From Hoyosella altamirensis (GTDB lineage: Bacteria > Actinomycetota > Actinomycetes > Mycobacteriales > Mycobacteriaceae): 64,000 nucleotides of DNA. The notes beneath the pieces are model-generated. The model searched no databases. It was not told where the DNA came from and saw only the letters and a list, made by a program, of their open reading frames with translations. Positions 9,272 through 17,543 of the stretch are shown one piece after another. Position 1 is the first letter of the stretch. Each line of letters starts with the position of its first letter. The position numbers and the translations under genes are program-made. The stretch lies in NCBI RefSeq assembly GCF_014191505.1, contig NZ_JACHWS010000002.1, forward strand, positions 1,054,001 through 1,118,000, given 5' to 3'.

Positions 9272-10102
9272 ATGACGTCATTGAAGTACGGCCCGGCCTG
9301 GTTGTTTTGTCCGGCTGACAGGCCTGAGCGATTCGCTAAGGCCGCTAAAGCTGCTGACATTGTCATTCTTGATCTCGAGGACGGCGTCGCGCCCGCGGAC
9401 AAGCCTGCCGCGCGCGAGGCTTTGATCGACACACAGCTCGATCCGGAGCGAACTGTGGTGCGCATCAATCCGCACGACACCGAAGACCATGCGCTCGATT
9501 GTGAAACTCTCGCCAAGACGGGATATCACGCCATTATGCTCGCGAAATGTGAAGCGCCAGCACAGCTCCGTGACCTCTTCGACTATGAGGTCTTCGGATT
9601 GATCGAGACTCCACTCGGTGCGGTGCGCGTTGCCGATATTGCGCAGACCCCGAACTTGCGCGGTTTGATGTGGGGTGCGGAGGACCTCATTGCGGGTATG
9701 GGTGGGCAATCCAGCCGCCGCAGGGACGGGACCTACCGCGATGTGGCCCGCCACGTGCGCTCCTCAGTCCTCCTTGCGGCCACGGCGTTCGACCGCTTAG
9801 CTCTCGATGCCGTGTACATCGACATCCGCGATATCGACGGACTTCGTGACGAAGCGATTGACGCTGCGGCAACCGGTTTCGACGCGAAAGTGGCGATCCA
9901 CCCATCGCAGGTCGCCGTGGTTCGAGAGGCGTTCGCTCCCGCGCCAGAAGAAGTCGGCTGGGCGCGCCGCGTGCTCACCCAGGCGGATGGTGAACGCGGC
10001 GTATTCGCGTTCGAAGGGCGAATGGTGGACGCGCCGGTGCTGCGGCACGCGGAAGCAGTCGTTGCACGCGCGGAAGCAGCACGGCAGGAGGGGCCGAAGT
10101 GA
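9272..10102 (+). CDS. CitE-like beta-hydroxyacyl-CoA lyase (HpcH/HpaI aldolase family)
   Basis: A 276-residue TIM-barrel lyase. The metal-binding region is visible in VILDLEDGVAPADKPAAR near residue 32 and in GLIETPLGAVRVADI, whose Glu is a magnesium ligand; MWGAEDLIAGMGG and VAIHPSQV are further family blocks. Stand-alone CitE proteins of this type do not belong to citrate lyase. The mycobacterial relative Rv2498c is reported to cleave citramalyl-/itamalyl- and HMG-type CoA esters. A strong GAGGAGG precedes the ATG. With the neighbours this gives a route from leucine or itaconate to acetyl-CoA plus acetoacetate or pyruvate. Confidence 0.87.
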   Translation: MTSLKYGPAWLFCPADRPERFAKAAKAADIVILDLEDGVAPADKPAAREALIDTQLDPERTVVRINPHDTEDHALDCETLAKTGYHAIMLAKCEAPAQLRDLFDYEVFGLIETPLGAVRVADIAQTPNLRGLMWGAEDLIAGMGGQSSRRRDGTYRDVARHVRSSVLLAATAFDRLALDAVYIDIRDIDGLRDEAIDAAATGFDAKVAIHPSQVAVVREAFAPAPEEVGWARRVLTQADGERGVFAFEGRMVDAPVLRHAEAVVARAEAARQEGPK

Positions 10103-12039
10103 GCACATCTGAGTCACAAGAACTGTGGACGCCCGCGCCCGAGGACATCGAGTTCGCGCAGGTCACTGAATTCACGCGGTTCGCTGGGCGGTTTGGGGCG
10201 CCGTCCGGTGACTATGACGCCTTGTGGTCCTGGTCGGTGGCAGATGTGGGGCGGTTCTGGGAGGTCGTGTGGGACTACTTCGGTGCGGGTGAGCGCCGCG
10301 GCCCGGCGTTGACCGACGACCGGATGCCCGGCGCCCGGTGGTTTCCGGAAGCGCGACTGAACTATGCCGATGTGGTGCTGCGCGCCGGCCGGGGTGATCA
10401 GGTCGCGATGCTTGATCTCGCTGAGGATGAGCCCACACGGGAAGTGACCTGGCAGCGACTGCGGTTCGAGGTGGCGTCATTGGCGCAGTCCCTGCGCGAC
10501 GCGGGCGTTGGCCGCGGCGATCGCGTAGTGGGGTATCTGCCGAATATCCCCGAAGCGATTGTGGGTCTACTCGCGACTGCATCCATTGGCGCGGTGTGGG
10601 CCGGGTGCGGTCAGGACTACTCGCCGCCAGCGGCGGTGACGCGGCTGGGGCAACTGGAGCCGAAAGTGCTGATCGCGGCGGACGGTTACCGTTACGGCGG
10701 CAAGGCCCATGACAAACGTGAAGCAGTCGCCGAGGTCGCGGACGCGCTGCCGTCAGTGAGTATGACGATTCTTGTCCAGCGGCTCGGCCTCGACGTTCCA
10801 GAGGGTATGGAAGCCTGGGATGCGGTGACGAGCAGTCCTGCGGAACTCGCGGCGGAACCGGTGGAGTTTGATCACCCACTATGGGTGGTGTTCTCTTCGG
10901 GCACAACAGGTTTACCAAAAGGCATCGTGCACGGCCATGGTGGCGTGGTGCTCGAACATGCGAAGCATCTTTCACTTCACCTCGATCTAGGTCCAGACGA
11001 TAGGTTCTTCTGGTTCACGTCCCCGAGTTGGATGATGTGGAACTTTCTTGTTGCGGGCTTGATGGTGGGTTCGGTCATCGTCACGTATGACGGCAGCCCA
11101 GCTCATCCTGGAGCGGATGGATTGTGGAAGCTGGCCGCCGACAACGCGGTGACATTCTTGGGGACGAGTCCGGGGTACGTGCTTGCGTGTAGCAAGGCGG
11201 GCGTCGTGCCGCGAGATTCCTACGACCTGTCGGTGCTGCGATCGGTGGGCATCACGGGTGCGACGCTGCCGGCGTCGTCGGCTCAGTGGCTGGCCGAGAA
11301 TGTGGGCGCGCAGAAACAGATCTGTTCGATCAGTGGTGGTACGGATGTGGTGTCGGCGTTTGTCGGCCCGGTCCGGACAGTGCCTGTGTGGGCAGGGGAG
11401 ATTAGCAGGCCCTGCCTGGGCGTGGCGCTTGATGCGTTCGACGGTGCAGGCAAGCCGGTGCGAGGCGATGTGGGTGAGCTGGTGATTACCCAGCCGATGC
11501 CATCGATGCCGGTGTCATTCTGGAATGACCCTTCGGGGGAGAAGTACCGGGACGCTTACTTCTCGGACTTTCCTGGAGTATGGCGCCATGGCGACTGGAT
11601 CACCATCACCGAGCGTGGATCGATCGAAATGCATGGGCGTAGCGATTCGACGCTGAACCGGCACGGAATCCGGATGGGCAGCGCGGACATTTACCAGGCT
11701 GTGGAACAGGTTGAGGAGGTAACCGAAGCGCTAGTGCTCGGTATCGAGCTACCTGACGGCGGATACTGGATGCCGCTGTTCGTTGAGCTGGCCGACGGGG
11801 TAGAGCTGACCGAGGCTCTCGTTTCGAAGATCCGGACGGTGATCCGCGACGAGCTTTCACCGCGACACGTTCCCGACGAAGTCATCGCCGCGCCAGGCAT
11901 TCCGCACACCCGCACCGGCAAGAAGCTGGAAGTCCCGCTGAAAAAAATCCTTCAGGGTGCGGACCCGGCAAAAGCCGTCGATCGCAGCGCGATCGATTCT
12001 CCGGACCTGCTCGACTGGTACGCAACACATAAGCGGTGA
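10099..12039 (+). CDS. Acetoacetyl-CoA synthetase (acetoacetate-CoA ligase)
   Basis: An adenylate-forming enzyme that activates acetoacetate, the end product of leucine breakdown, to acetoacetyl-CoA. Its 646 residues are normal for this family. The AMP-binding P-loop VFSSGTTGLPKGIVHGHGG lies near residue 265. FFWFTSPSWMMWNFLVAGL, the adenine-site region SICSISGGTD and the C-terminal catalytic Lys in HTRTGKKLEVPLKK are present. The opening segment with FWEVVWDYFG is typical of acetoacetyl- and acetyl-CoA synthetases. It starts at a GTG overlapping the citE stop (GTGA), so it is translated in the same operon. Confidence 0.9.
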   Translation: MSTSESQELWTPAPEDIEFAQVTEFTRFAGRFGAPSGDYDALWSWSVADVGRFWEVVWDYFGAGERRGPALTDDRMPGARWFPEARLNYADVVLRAGRGDQVAMLDLAEDEPTREVTWQRLRFEVASLAQSLRDAGVGRGDRVVGYLPNIPEAIVGLLATASIGAVWAGCGQDYSPPAAVTRLGQLEPKVLIAADGYRYGGKAHDKREAVAEVADALPSVSMTILVQRLGLDVPEGMEAWDAVTSSPAELAAEPVEFDHPLWVVFSSGTTGLPKGIVHGHGGVVLEHAKHLSLHLDLGPDDRFFWFTSPSWMMWNFLVAGLMVGSVIVTYDGSPAHPGADGLWKLAADNAVTFLGTSPGYVLACSKAGVVPRDSYDLSVLRSVGITGATLPASSAQWLAENVGAQKQICSISGGTDVVSAFVGPVRTVPVWAGEISRPCLGVALDAFDGAGKPVRGDVGELVITQPMPSMPVSFWNDPSGEKYRDAYFSDFPGVWRHGDWITITERGSIEMHGRSDSTLNRHGIRMGSADIYQAVEQVEEVTEALVLGIELPDGGYWMPLFVELADGVELTEALVSKIRTVIRDELSPRHVPDEVIAAPGIPHTRTGKKLEVPLKKILQGADPAKAVDRSAIDSPDLLDWYATHKR

Positions 12040-12057
12040 CAGGCCTGGCCACCGGTC

Positions 12058-12093
12058 AGGAGATACTGGGACGTTACTGCCCCAGTATCTCCT
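12058..12093. terminator. Bidirectional stem-loop between converging genes
   Basis: AGGAGATACTGGG at 12058-12070 pairs perfectly with CCCAGTATCTCCT at 12081-12093 around a 10-base loop. The loop contains the TAA stop of the opposing XRE gene. The position, 19 bases after the acetoacetyl-CoA synthetase stop, suits termination in both directions. Confidence 0.75.
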
Positions 12094-12496
12094 TGATCAC
12101 GAGATAGTCGGGCCGGACGGGAAGTGCTCGGCGGGTACCAGTGACATCGGCGGGCAGTGTGCCGCTGGGATGTTCCGCAATCGCTCTGATGAAGGTGCTG
12201 ACGGCTTCCCCTTGCTGCTTGGTCAACTGCCACGCTTCCCTCGGCGGAGTCCAGAGGTAATCATCGTGTGGCGGCGGAAGGTGGGCTGCCTTGTGCAACT
12301 GCTTCAGCGGGATCCCCAGCAGACGTGAGAACGCCCGGAGAGTGCGGTGAGTGGGCTTCCCGTGCTTTGAGCTGAGATAAAGCGAAATGGTAGCGATCGA
12401 AAGTGGCAGTCCATGGGCTTCAGCCATTTCCGAGAGCTTCCGGACTCCCCAGCCGTGCGGGATGTGGTCCTTCAAGAACTGTGACAGGTCACTCAT
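12074..12496 (-). CDS. XRE-type helix-turn-helix regulator
   Basis: A 140-residue protein whose N-terminal third reads as a lambda-repressor-like helix-turn-helix: WGVRKLSEMAEAHG, then ATISLYLSSKHGKPTHRTLR and LLGIPLKQLHKAAHL. The C-terminal part has no domain I recognise (DYLWTPPREAWQLTKQQGEA suggests a helical dimerisation region). GGAG precedes the ATG at 12496 by about 9 bases; a longer start adds only five residues. It stands alone, converging on the leucine operon, 90 bases from the exporter permease gene. Its target cannot be read from sequence. Confidence 0.75.
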   Translation of the reverse strand: MSDLSQFLKDHIPHGWGVRKLSEMAEAHGLPLSIATISLYLSSKHGKPTHRTLRAFSRLLGIPLKQLHKAAHLPPPHDDYLWTPPREAWQLTKQQGEAVSTFIRAIAEHPSGTLPADVTGTRRALPVRPDYLVIKEILGQ

Positions 12497-12586
12497 CACC
12501 CAAATCTCCAAAATTAACTATGCCAATCAGCTAGACACTGATACTAACCGCGGCCTGATCCAATGGGAATGGGCATACTCAGCGAG

Positions 12587-13366
12587 CTACCGCGTCTTGC
12601 GCCGGAAGATCGCCATCGACCAGAAATACCCCACGACTCCGATTCCGAGGCACCAAGCTAATGCAATTGGCCCACTGCTGCCGATTTCCGTGCCCATTAG
12701 CAGACCACGCAGCGTCTCAGTGAGTGGCGTAAACGGCTGGTGCTCGGCGAAGTGCCGCATACCGGCCGGCATCGTCTCAGTCGGCACTAGGCCGCTGCCG
12801 AGGAACGGCAGCATCACTAGCGGAAACGGCATGTTGCTGGCACTTTCGGGATTGGCGGCAAGCAATCCCATCGCGACGGCCAGCCAGGTCAGGGCGATAA
12901 CCAACAGGGCGATCAGTCCGAATGCGGCGGCCCATTCCACGGCGGTAGCGGTAGGGCGGAAACCAATGAGCAACGCGACACCGACCATCGCGGCAACTCC
13001 GAGGAGTGCCTGTATCAGTGTCCCGATGACGTGGCCCGCGAGTATCGATGACTGTGTGATCGCCATCGTGCGGAACCGGTTGACGATCCCCTTCGTCGCG
13101 TCAGTGGCGATGGAGACTGCCACTCCTACCGTGACATAAGCGGGTATCAGCAGCATCATGCCGGGCGTGAGGTAGTCAATGTACGCGCTGTCACTGCCTC
13201 CGACTGCGATACCGAGCGCACCGCCGAAAACATAGTTGAAGACCAGGAGGAGAATAATTGGCATGACGATGAGGCTGAACGTCATGCTCGGATACCGTTT
13301 GGCGTGAACCAGGTTGCGGCGCAGCATGGTCGCCGAGTCAGCTAGTGGATACGTCAGTGTGCTCAT
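12587..13366 (-). CDS. ABC-2 type exporter permease (DrrB-like)
   Basis: A membrane subunit of 259 residues with six predicted helices, including MTFSLIVMPIILLLVFNYVFG near the start and GLIALLVIALTWLAVAMGLLA. The block PFLGSGLVPTETMPAGMRHF followed by QPFTPLTETLRGLL is the conserved C-terminal region of DrrB/daunorubicin-type permeases. The start codon overlaps the stop of the ATPase gene (ATGA), so the two are translationally coupled. The exporter probably expels a hydrophobic compound; the substrate is unknown. Confidence 0.88.
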   Translation of the reverse strand: MSTLTYPLADSATMLRRNLVHAKRYPSMTFSLIVMPIILLLVFNYVFGGALGIAVGGSDSAYIDYLTPGMMLLIPAYVTVGVAVSIATDATKGIVNRFRTMAITQSSILAGHVIGTLIQALLGVAAMVGVALLIGFRPTATAVEWAAAFGLIALLVIALTWLAVAMGLLAANPESASNMPFPLVMLPFLGSGLVPTETMPAGMRHFAEHQPFTPLTETLRGLLMGTEIGSSGPIALAWCLGIGVVGYFWSMAIFRRKTR

Positions 13367-14322
13367 CGTGCGGATTCCTTAGTTGTCGTGGTGTGGCCCG
13401 TGAGGGACAGGAAGACGTCGTCGAGGTCGGGTGTGTGAACGGACAGGCCCTCCGGCTCGATGCGTGCAGCGTCGAGTTGGTCGAGCACCGAGCGCAATGA
13501 TCGGACTCCGCCGTCGCTCGGAACAGCGAGGGATAACTTCTCTTCGTCCCTGGCGCCGGTGCTCAGGAGACTGGCGGCAGCTTCGAGTCCGGCACGGTCC
13601 GTGAATTGCAGCCGGATATGTCCACCTGGCACGAGCCGTTTGAGCTCGGCTGGTGTGCCCTCTGCGACGATCTTCCCCTGGTCAAGCACCGCGATGCGAT
13701 CAGCCAGCTGGTCCGCTTCCTCAAGGTACTGGGTGGTGAGGAAGATGGTGACTCCGGTCGCGACGAGTTCGCGGATGATCTCCCACATCGTGCGGCGGCT
13801 GCGCGGATCCAGGCCGGTTGTGGGCTCATCGAGGAATATGATCCGGGGATCTCCCACCAGTGTCATTGCGAGATCGAGCCGCCTGGTCATGCCTCCTGAG
13901 TAGGAGCTGGCCACGCGGTTCCCGGCCTCGGTGAGGCTGAATCGCTCCAGCAGTTCGTCGGCGAGGCGCCGGCTTTCCCGTCTCGGAAGGTGGTGCAGAT
14001 CGCCCATCAGAATCAGGTTTTCTCGGCCCGTAAGGAGCTCGTCTACTGCTGAGAACTGGCCCGTCACGCCGATCGCCGACCGGACGGAGTGGCGTTCGCT
14101 GGCGAGGTCGTGGCCATCGATCTGAATGACACCGCTGTCCGCTTGGATCAGTGTGGAGAGGATTTGCACGGTTGTGGTCTTGCCCGCTCCGTTGGGGCCG
14201 AGCAGCGAGAAGATCGTGCCTTCGCCGATCGTGAGGTCGATGCCGTCGAGCACGATGTGTTCGCCGAATGATTTGTGGAGACCGGTTACCGAGATCGCCG
14301 GTCTGCGAGTCGTCGCAGTCAT
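13363..14322 (-). CDS. ABC exporter ATP-binding protein (DrrA-like)
   Basis: The 319-residue nucleotide-binding subunit paired with the following permease. Walker A is LLGPNGAGKTTTVQIL, the signature is SYSGGMTRRLDLAMTLVG, Walker B is RIIFLDEPTTGLDPRSRR, and the switch His follows in FLTTQYLEEADQLAD with Gln in place of the more usual His, as often seen in DrrA proteins. The C-terminal DLDDVFLSLTGHTT tail is the DrrA-type extension. GAAAGG lies before the ATG. Upstream is the EXLDI gene on the same strand, 111 bases away. Confidence 0.9.
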   Translation of the reverse strand: MTATTRRPAISVTGLHKSFGEHIVLDGIDLTIGEGTIFSLLGPNGAGKTTTVQILSTLIQADSGVIQIDGHDLASERHSVRSAIGVTGQFSAVDELLTGRENLILMGDLHHLPRRESRRLADELLERFSLTEAGNRVASSYSGGMTRRLDLAMTLVGDPRIIFLDEPTTGLDPRSRRTMWEIIRELVATGVTIFLTTQYLEEADQLADRIAVLDQGKIVAEGTPAELKRLVPGGHIRLQFTDRAGLEAAASLLSTGARDEEKLSLAVPSDGGVRSLRSVLDQLDAARIEPEGLSVHTPDLDDVFLSLTGHTTTTKESAR

Positions 14323-14433
14323 GGTCGCCTTTCATAAAGTGATGCGCATAAATGCATGGATTTAGCCAGCTGTGGCCCCGGTTGTGGCCAAAGTGTGCTG
14401 GAGTGTGATTATTCGGTTGTGGGGCAGACCTTG

Positions 14434-14949
14434 TTAGATGTCGAGGTCCTCGATATGTGGCAGGTCGGCAACGCTAGCGACTCGCTCGTAGAACTTGGCT
14501 GACAGGTGTTCGCGGAGTTCTTCGATCGAGTCTGTGATTGTCAGCGTGAAGTCGCCCCAGTCTTGATCGCCGACGCTGAGCATGCGGCGCCAGTTCTTCA
14601 GGTCTTTCAGCCAGTTGATGTCAGTCGGGTACTCGGCCCAGTTGGAGTGCTGGGCATGCATCGCAAACTTCCCCTTCCGGCCGCGATACACCCGGATGTG
14701 CTCGATGCGGTGCTCATTGAGATCGCGCCACTCGCCAAGCAGCGTGCCGGAGAACCGCACCTGGCGGACGCCGTTGTGGCCGACTTTGAGGACCACTTCT
14801 TCGAATCCTTCTTGTCGTCCTTCCTCGAGTTCGATGTATCGGCGCAGGGCTGCCACGACCGCTCCGGAGAGGTTTCCGCCGACCAGTTCTTGAGCGCGCT
14901 GAAAGAGCGGCAGATCGTCGTCGGCGACATAGATGGTCTTATTGGGCAT
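14434..14949 (-). CDS. EXLDI family protein
   Basis: A 171-residue protein ending in HIEDLDI, the C-terminal EXLDI-type motif that names this family. The N-terminal third (NKTIYVADDDLPLFQRAQEL, then GNLSGAVVAALRRYIELEEG) looks like a ribbon-helix-helix DNA-binding fold. The rest is conserved only within the family. EXLDI genes are known to sit beside DrrAB-like ABC exporters, as here. I chose the ATG at 14949, which starts at PNKTIYV; the longer reading runs through the palindromic promoter. A role as exporter regulator is inferred from the fold and neighbours; no function is established. Confidence 0.8.
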   Translation of the reverse strand: MPNKTIYVADDDLPLFQRAQELVGGNLSGAVVAALRRYIELEEGRQEGFEEVVLKVGHNGVRQVRFSGTLLGEWRDLNEHRIEHIRVYRGRKGKFAMHAQHSNWAEYPTDINWLKDLKNWRRMLSVGDQDWGDFTLTITDSIEELREHLSAKFYERVASVADLPHIEDLDI

Positions 14950-14957
14950 GAGATGAC

Positions 14958-14980
14958 TATACGTAGATGTATACATACAT
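14958..14980. promoter_or_regulatory. Palindromic A/T-rich operator region before the EXLDI gene
   Basis: The stretch contains TACGTA (14960-14965) and the perfect 10-base palindrome ATGTATACAT (14967-14976), 9 to 27 bases upstream of the EXLDI start. It is conspicuously AT-rich against its surroundings. It could be the binding site of the EXLDI ribbon-helix-helix domain (autoregulation) and may also hold the -10 region. Confidence 0.5.
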
Positions 14981-15026
14981 GCAAGAGTCGTGTGTGACTT
15001 TGCGACTTTGCGTGCGGAAAACGAAA

Positions 15027-15069
15027 TCGCCCCTCGTCCTGATGCAGGCACCAGGCGGGCGAGGGGCGA
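15027..15069 (-). terminator. Stem-loop after the secreted-protein gene
   Basis: TCGCCCCTCG (15027-15036) pairs with CGAGGGGCGA (15060-15069), and the loop can form a smaller inner hairpin. It follows the stop of the gene ending at 15114 on the minus strand and precedes the EXLDI promoter, so it is best read as its terminator. Confidence 0.65.
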
Positions 15070-15113
15070 AATCGTCTCCGGGTCCGAAGAGGATGGGGTC
15101 GCTGTTGTTACTG

Positions 15114-15554
15114 TCAGGGCACCTGGTCAGTGGTGAAACCAGGGATGACGCCGCACGTCTCGCCTGCCGCGTTCTCGTAGATTCCGTAGACCGCGGAGAT
15201 GACCATCCCTGGCCCGGTTTCTGCGAGGGCGAGGGGCACAAAGACGTCGTCGGCGAGGAACTCAGTGGGCACCATCGGCTGCGTCCCAAACTGGAATGAG
15301 TCGATGTTCAGCCAGCCGACGTTGGCGCCGTCGCCGCCCTGTTCGTTGATGACATAGAAGACGTGCTCGGCTGGCACGGCGTCGTTATCGGAGTTGACGA
15401 CCGATTGCACGCCAGCTATGCCGCTCTCGCACAGCACGACTGTCGGCTGATTGTCGAAAGGTGCTGCCCCTGCTATTGCTGGGACAGCAATAGCTGCTGC
15501 TGCGGCTGCACTGATCGCGAATGCGGAACGGGTGATGGTTTTGGTTGTAGGCAC
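15114..15554 (-). CDS. Secreted protein of unknown function
   Basis: A 146-residue protein with a clear Sec signal peptide: basic TTKTITRS, a hydrophobic alanine-rich core and a likely cleavage site after AIAGAA-A. The mature part is acidic and has two Cys residues (VVLCESG and ETCGVIPG) that could form a disulphide. I do not recognise the family. A purine-rich AGGAAG precedes the ATG. It has its own terminator and no operon partner, so it is probably an independently expressed exported protein. Confidence 0.7.
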   Translation of the reverse strand: MPTTKTITRSAFAISAAAAAAIAVPAIAGAAPFDNQPTVVLCESGIAGVQSVVNSDNDAVPAEHVFYVINEQGGDGANVGWLNIDSFQFGTQPMVPTEFLADDVFVPLALAETGPGMVISAVYGIYENAAGETCGVIPGFTTDQVP

Positions 15555-15632
15555 GCGAATTCCTTCCTGAGATCCTTCGTGACAACTTGAGGCTAACCCG
15601 AATTCCAGTACGCGTATGCAGGTTTCAGGACG

Positions 15633-16586
15633 TCAGCCAAGATCCGACAAAATGCCCGAGATGATGCGCCTGCGCGCATCGGCGCTGACGTGACTGGTGT
15701 GACAGCGTCGCGCAGCCACAGCAAGCCTATGCGCTGCTTCATTGAGCGGGTGCCCGTTGTGCCCGCGCACCCAATCGAACGTCACGACCCGCCCGGACCG
15801 CTTGATATCAACACGTGCGAGCACTTCGATCACAGTATGGTCGTGCAGGTACGAGCCACTTTTCACATATCCGAGTGCGGTTTGGCTGTCCATCAGAATA
15901 TGGAGCGGCTCATCAGCGGGGAAAGTGTCCAGAGCGAGCTCGACCGCCAAGAGCTCCGCAACATCCACGCGACCAATATTCGGGCGGAACCTGGACTGTG
16001 CGACACCGTCGGTACTCACGCATGCGATGCCAGCGCCCTTATGTCGTGCGCGCAGCGACGCATCGGTAGCGACCACATTTCGTCGTGGCTCGGACCGGGC
16101 GACGCCCGCGCACTGGGCTTGACACCGATGCACTTCGCCGTCGACCCAGTGCCCCGCGATTTGATTCAGCCGGGCGAGTACCGGGTCATCCGCTTCCACG
16201 ACGATCTCGGACTGGGGAAAAGCTGCCACTGCAGGGAGGAACAGGTCGCGCAGAGGTTCCTGATGCAGGTAAACGCGGAGAGTGCGCGGACGGCCTTCGA
16301 CAAGCTTGTAGAGGTACTCGAAGGCGTCCACTCCCGCTAGGCCCAAGGACGAAAGATCACGGCCGTTGCCGCGCGGATTCTCCCGTGCAAAATGGCTGAG
16401 AGTGACGAATGTGCCGTCACTGACGGCGGCGACCGCGCGTGACACCGTCCGTACTGCGGTGTCTGTCACCTGATCAGAGGTGAACGTCCGAACGACGCCA
16501 TACCATTGGCCAGCGCAATTGTTGGAGGTGCGACTTTCTGGCGGAGGAGCATGGCGCAGCAGATGCTGCAGCTTGCTGTACAGCAC
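15633..16586 (-). CDS. RNase HI-like protein with an actinobacterial N-terminal extension
   Basis: The C-terminal half (about residues 165-305) is an RNase HI fold: VVATDASLR (first Asp), VAELLAVELAL (Glu), LHILMDSQTALGYVK (second Asp) and VTFDWVRGHNGHPLNEAAH. The last carboxylate of the DEDD set, normally Asp in the NExxD motif, is His here. The roughly 160-residue N-terminal part is not a hybrid-binding domain I recognise. It starts at a GTG at 16586 with AAGGAG about 6 bases upstream. It may cleave RNA in RNA-DNA hybrids. His at the fourth position is tolerated in E. coli RNase HI, so activity is possible. Confidence 0.75.
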   Translation of the reverse strand: MLYSKLQHLLRHAPPPESRTSNNCAGQWYGVVRTFTSDQVTDTAVRTVSRAVAAVSDGTFVTLSHFARENPRGNGRDLSSLGLAGVDAFEYLYKLVEGRPRTLRVYLHQEPLRDLFLPAVAAFPQSEIVVEADDPVLARLNQIAGHWVDGEVHRCQAQCAGVARSEPRRNVVATDASLRARHKGAGIACVSTDGVAQSRFRPNIGRVDVAELLAVELALDTFPADEPLHILMDSQTALGYVKSGSYLHDHTVIEVLARVDIKRSGRVVTFDWVRGHNGHPLNEAAHRLAVAARRCHTSHVSADARRRIISGILSDLG

Positions 16587-16703
16587 AGGCGCTCCTTCCT
16601 TGCGAAAGTAGCGTCAGGTTACGACAGTTTGTGTCGCACCGGGCGAAAAATCATCTGTCGTGGCGATTTTCCGCGTGAGTCGGCGCGCCTGTGCTGTGGT
16701 TTG

Positions 16704-17084
16704 CTAGCAGCCTGTCGACTGAAGCAAGTTCAGGATCTGATCCGCACGGGCGTCGTCGATCTCGGCGTCGCCTGATTCGAACGAGTCACGCACCGAGTCG
16801 ATGAGATCGTCCCGATCGTCGCCGTCGCGCACGTCGTCGCAGACATCTTCGGCCGCAGAGAGGATTTCGTCGTCAGTCATGTCCGCGGCAACATCGGGAT
16901 ACTGGTTACGCAGTGCCGAGACGAAAGCAAGGTCAACGATCGCATCCACGGCACCGCCAACCGCATTGGTAGTGGTTTCCTCCGCATCACTGCCGTTGTC
17001 GTCCGCACCGCAAGCCGGTAGCACCGCGGCGAGTGCAACGATCGCAGCGCCAGCGAGTGATTTCTGGATGAAGCGAGTGTTCAC
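16704..17084 (-). CDS. Small acidic lipoprotein (DUF732-like)
   Basis: A 126-residue precursor with a lipoprotein signal peptide and lipobox LPAC, so the mature protein is lipid-anchored outside the membrane. After an acidic linker comes a helical domain (FVSALRNQYPDVAADMTDDE, then EDVCDDVRDGDD and DQILNLLQSTGC) whose pattern of one internal and one terminal Cys resembles mycobacterial DUF732 proteins. The assignment is by pattern only. It lies 15 bases downstream of a second lipoprotein gene, so the two are likely co-transcribed. Confidence 0.72.
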   Translation of the reverse strand: MNTRFIQKSLAGAAIVALAAVLPACGADDNGSDAEETTTNAVGGAVDAIVDLAFVSALRNQYPDVAADMTDDEILSAAEDVCDDVRDGDDRDDLIDSVRDSFESGDAEIDDARADQILNLLQSTGC

Positions 17085-17099
17085 AGGTTCTCCTATGAG

Positions 17100-17444
17100 C
17101 TAGGGCTGGAGGTCAGCGTCTCGGATTGGTGTTTCGTCATTGCCTTCAATAGCACAAAGGGCCATTACCGCGAGGGATGCTCCCTCGATCTGTGCGTCGG
17201 TCGGTTCGCCTTCCTCTTCTTCGGCCAAGAAATCTTCCACCGTTGAGCGCTGTTCATCAGGGTCCTGTTCCGAGAACTCGCGGCACGTGGTGTCGCCACC
17301 AGTCCGGAAGACGTCACCGACTTCCTCGGTGAAGTCTCCGATTGTGTCTTCTACATCGGTGTCATCACCACAACCGCTGAGAACAAGCGCAGCTGCCGCA
17401 GTTGCGGCAACAAAGGCGGTGCGGATACGGCGTGAAGCAGTCAT
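17100..17444 (-). CDS. Small acidic lipoprotein
   Basis: 114 residues with a signal peptide ending in the lipobox LSGC followed by a very acidic mature part. The core EFSEQDPDEQRSTVEDFLAE and SLAVMALCAIEG suggests a small helical domain with two Cys (TTCREF and ALCAIEG), a layout similar to its downstream neighbour. I chose the ATG at 17444 because GGAGGT lies 5 bases upstream and it begins the signal peptide; an upstream start adds a non-signal leader. Function unknown. Confidence 0.75.
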   Translation of the reverse strand: MTASRRIRTAFVAATAAAALVLSGCGDDTDVEDTIGDFTEEVGDVFRTGGDTTCREFSEQDPDEQRSTVEDFLAEEEEGEPTDAQIEGASLAVMALCAIEGNDETPIRDADLQP

Positions 17445-17543
17445 GTTTACCTCCAAGTGAGCCCAGGGGAGAACAGCAGGACGCACTCATGAAGGTAACC
17501 GCTTCCGGCGAACTTCATACCTTTCGGGCGAATTTGACGAAGG

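Noticed and set aside
12387-13139. Plus-strand open frame of 250 codons opposite the exporter permease
   Set aside because: Antisense shadow of the DrrB-like gene, whose permease motifs are clear.
15690-16340. Plus-strand open frame of 216 codons opposite the RNase HI-like gene
   Set aside because: Lies antisense to recognisable RNase HI motifs and has no family features.
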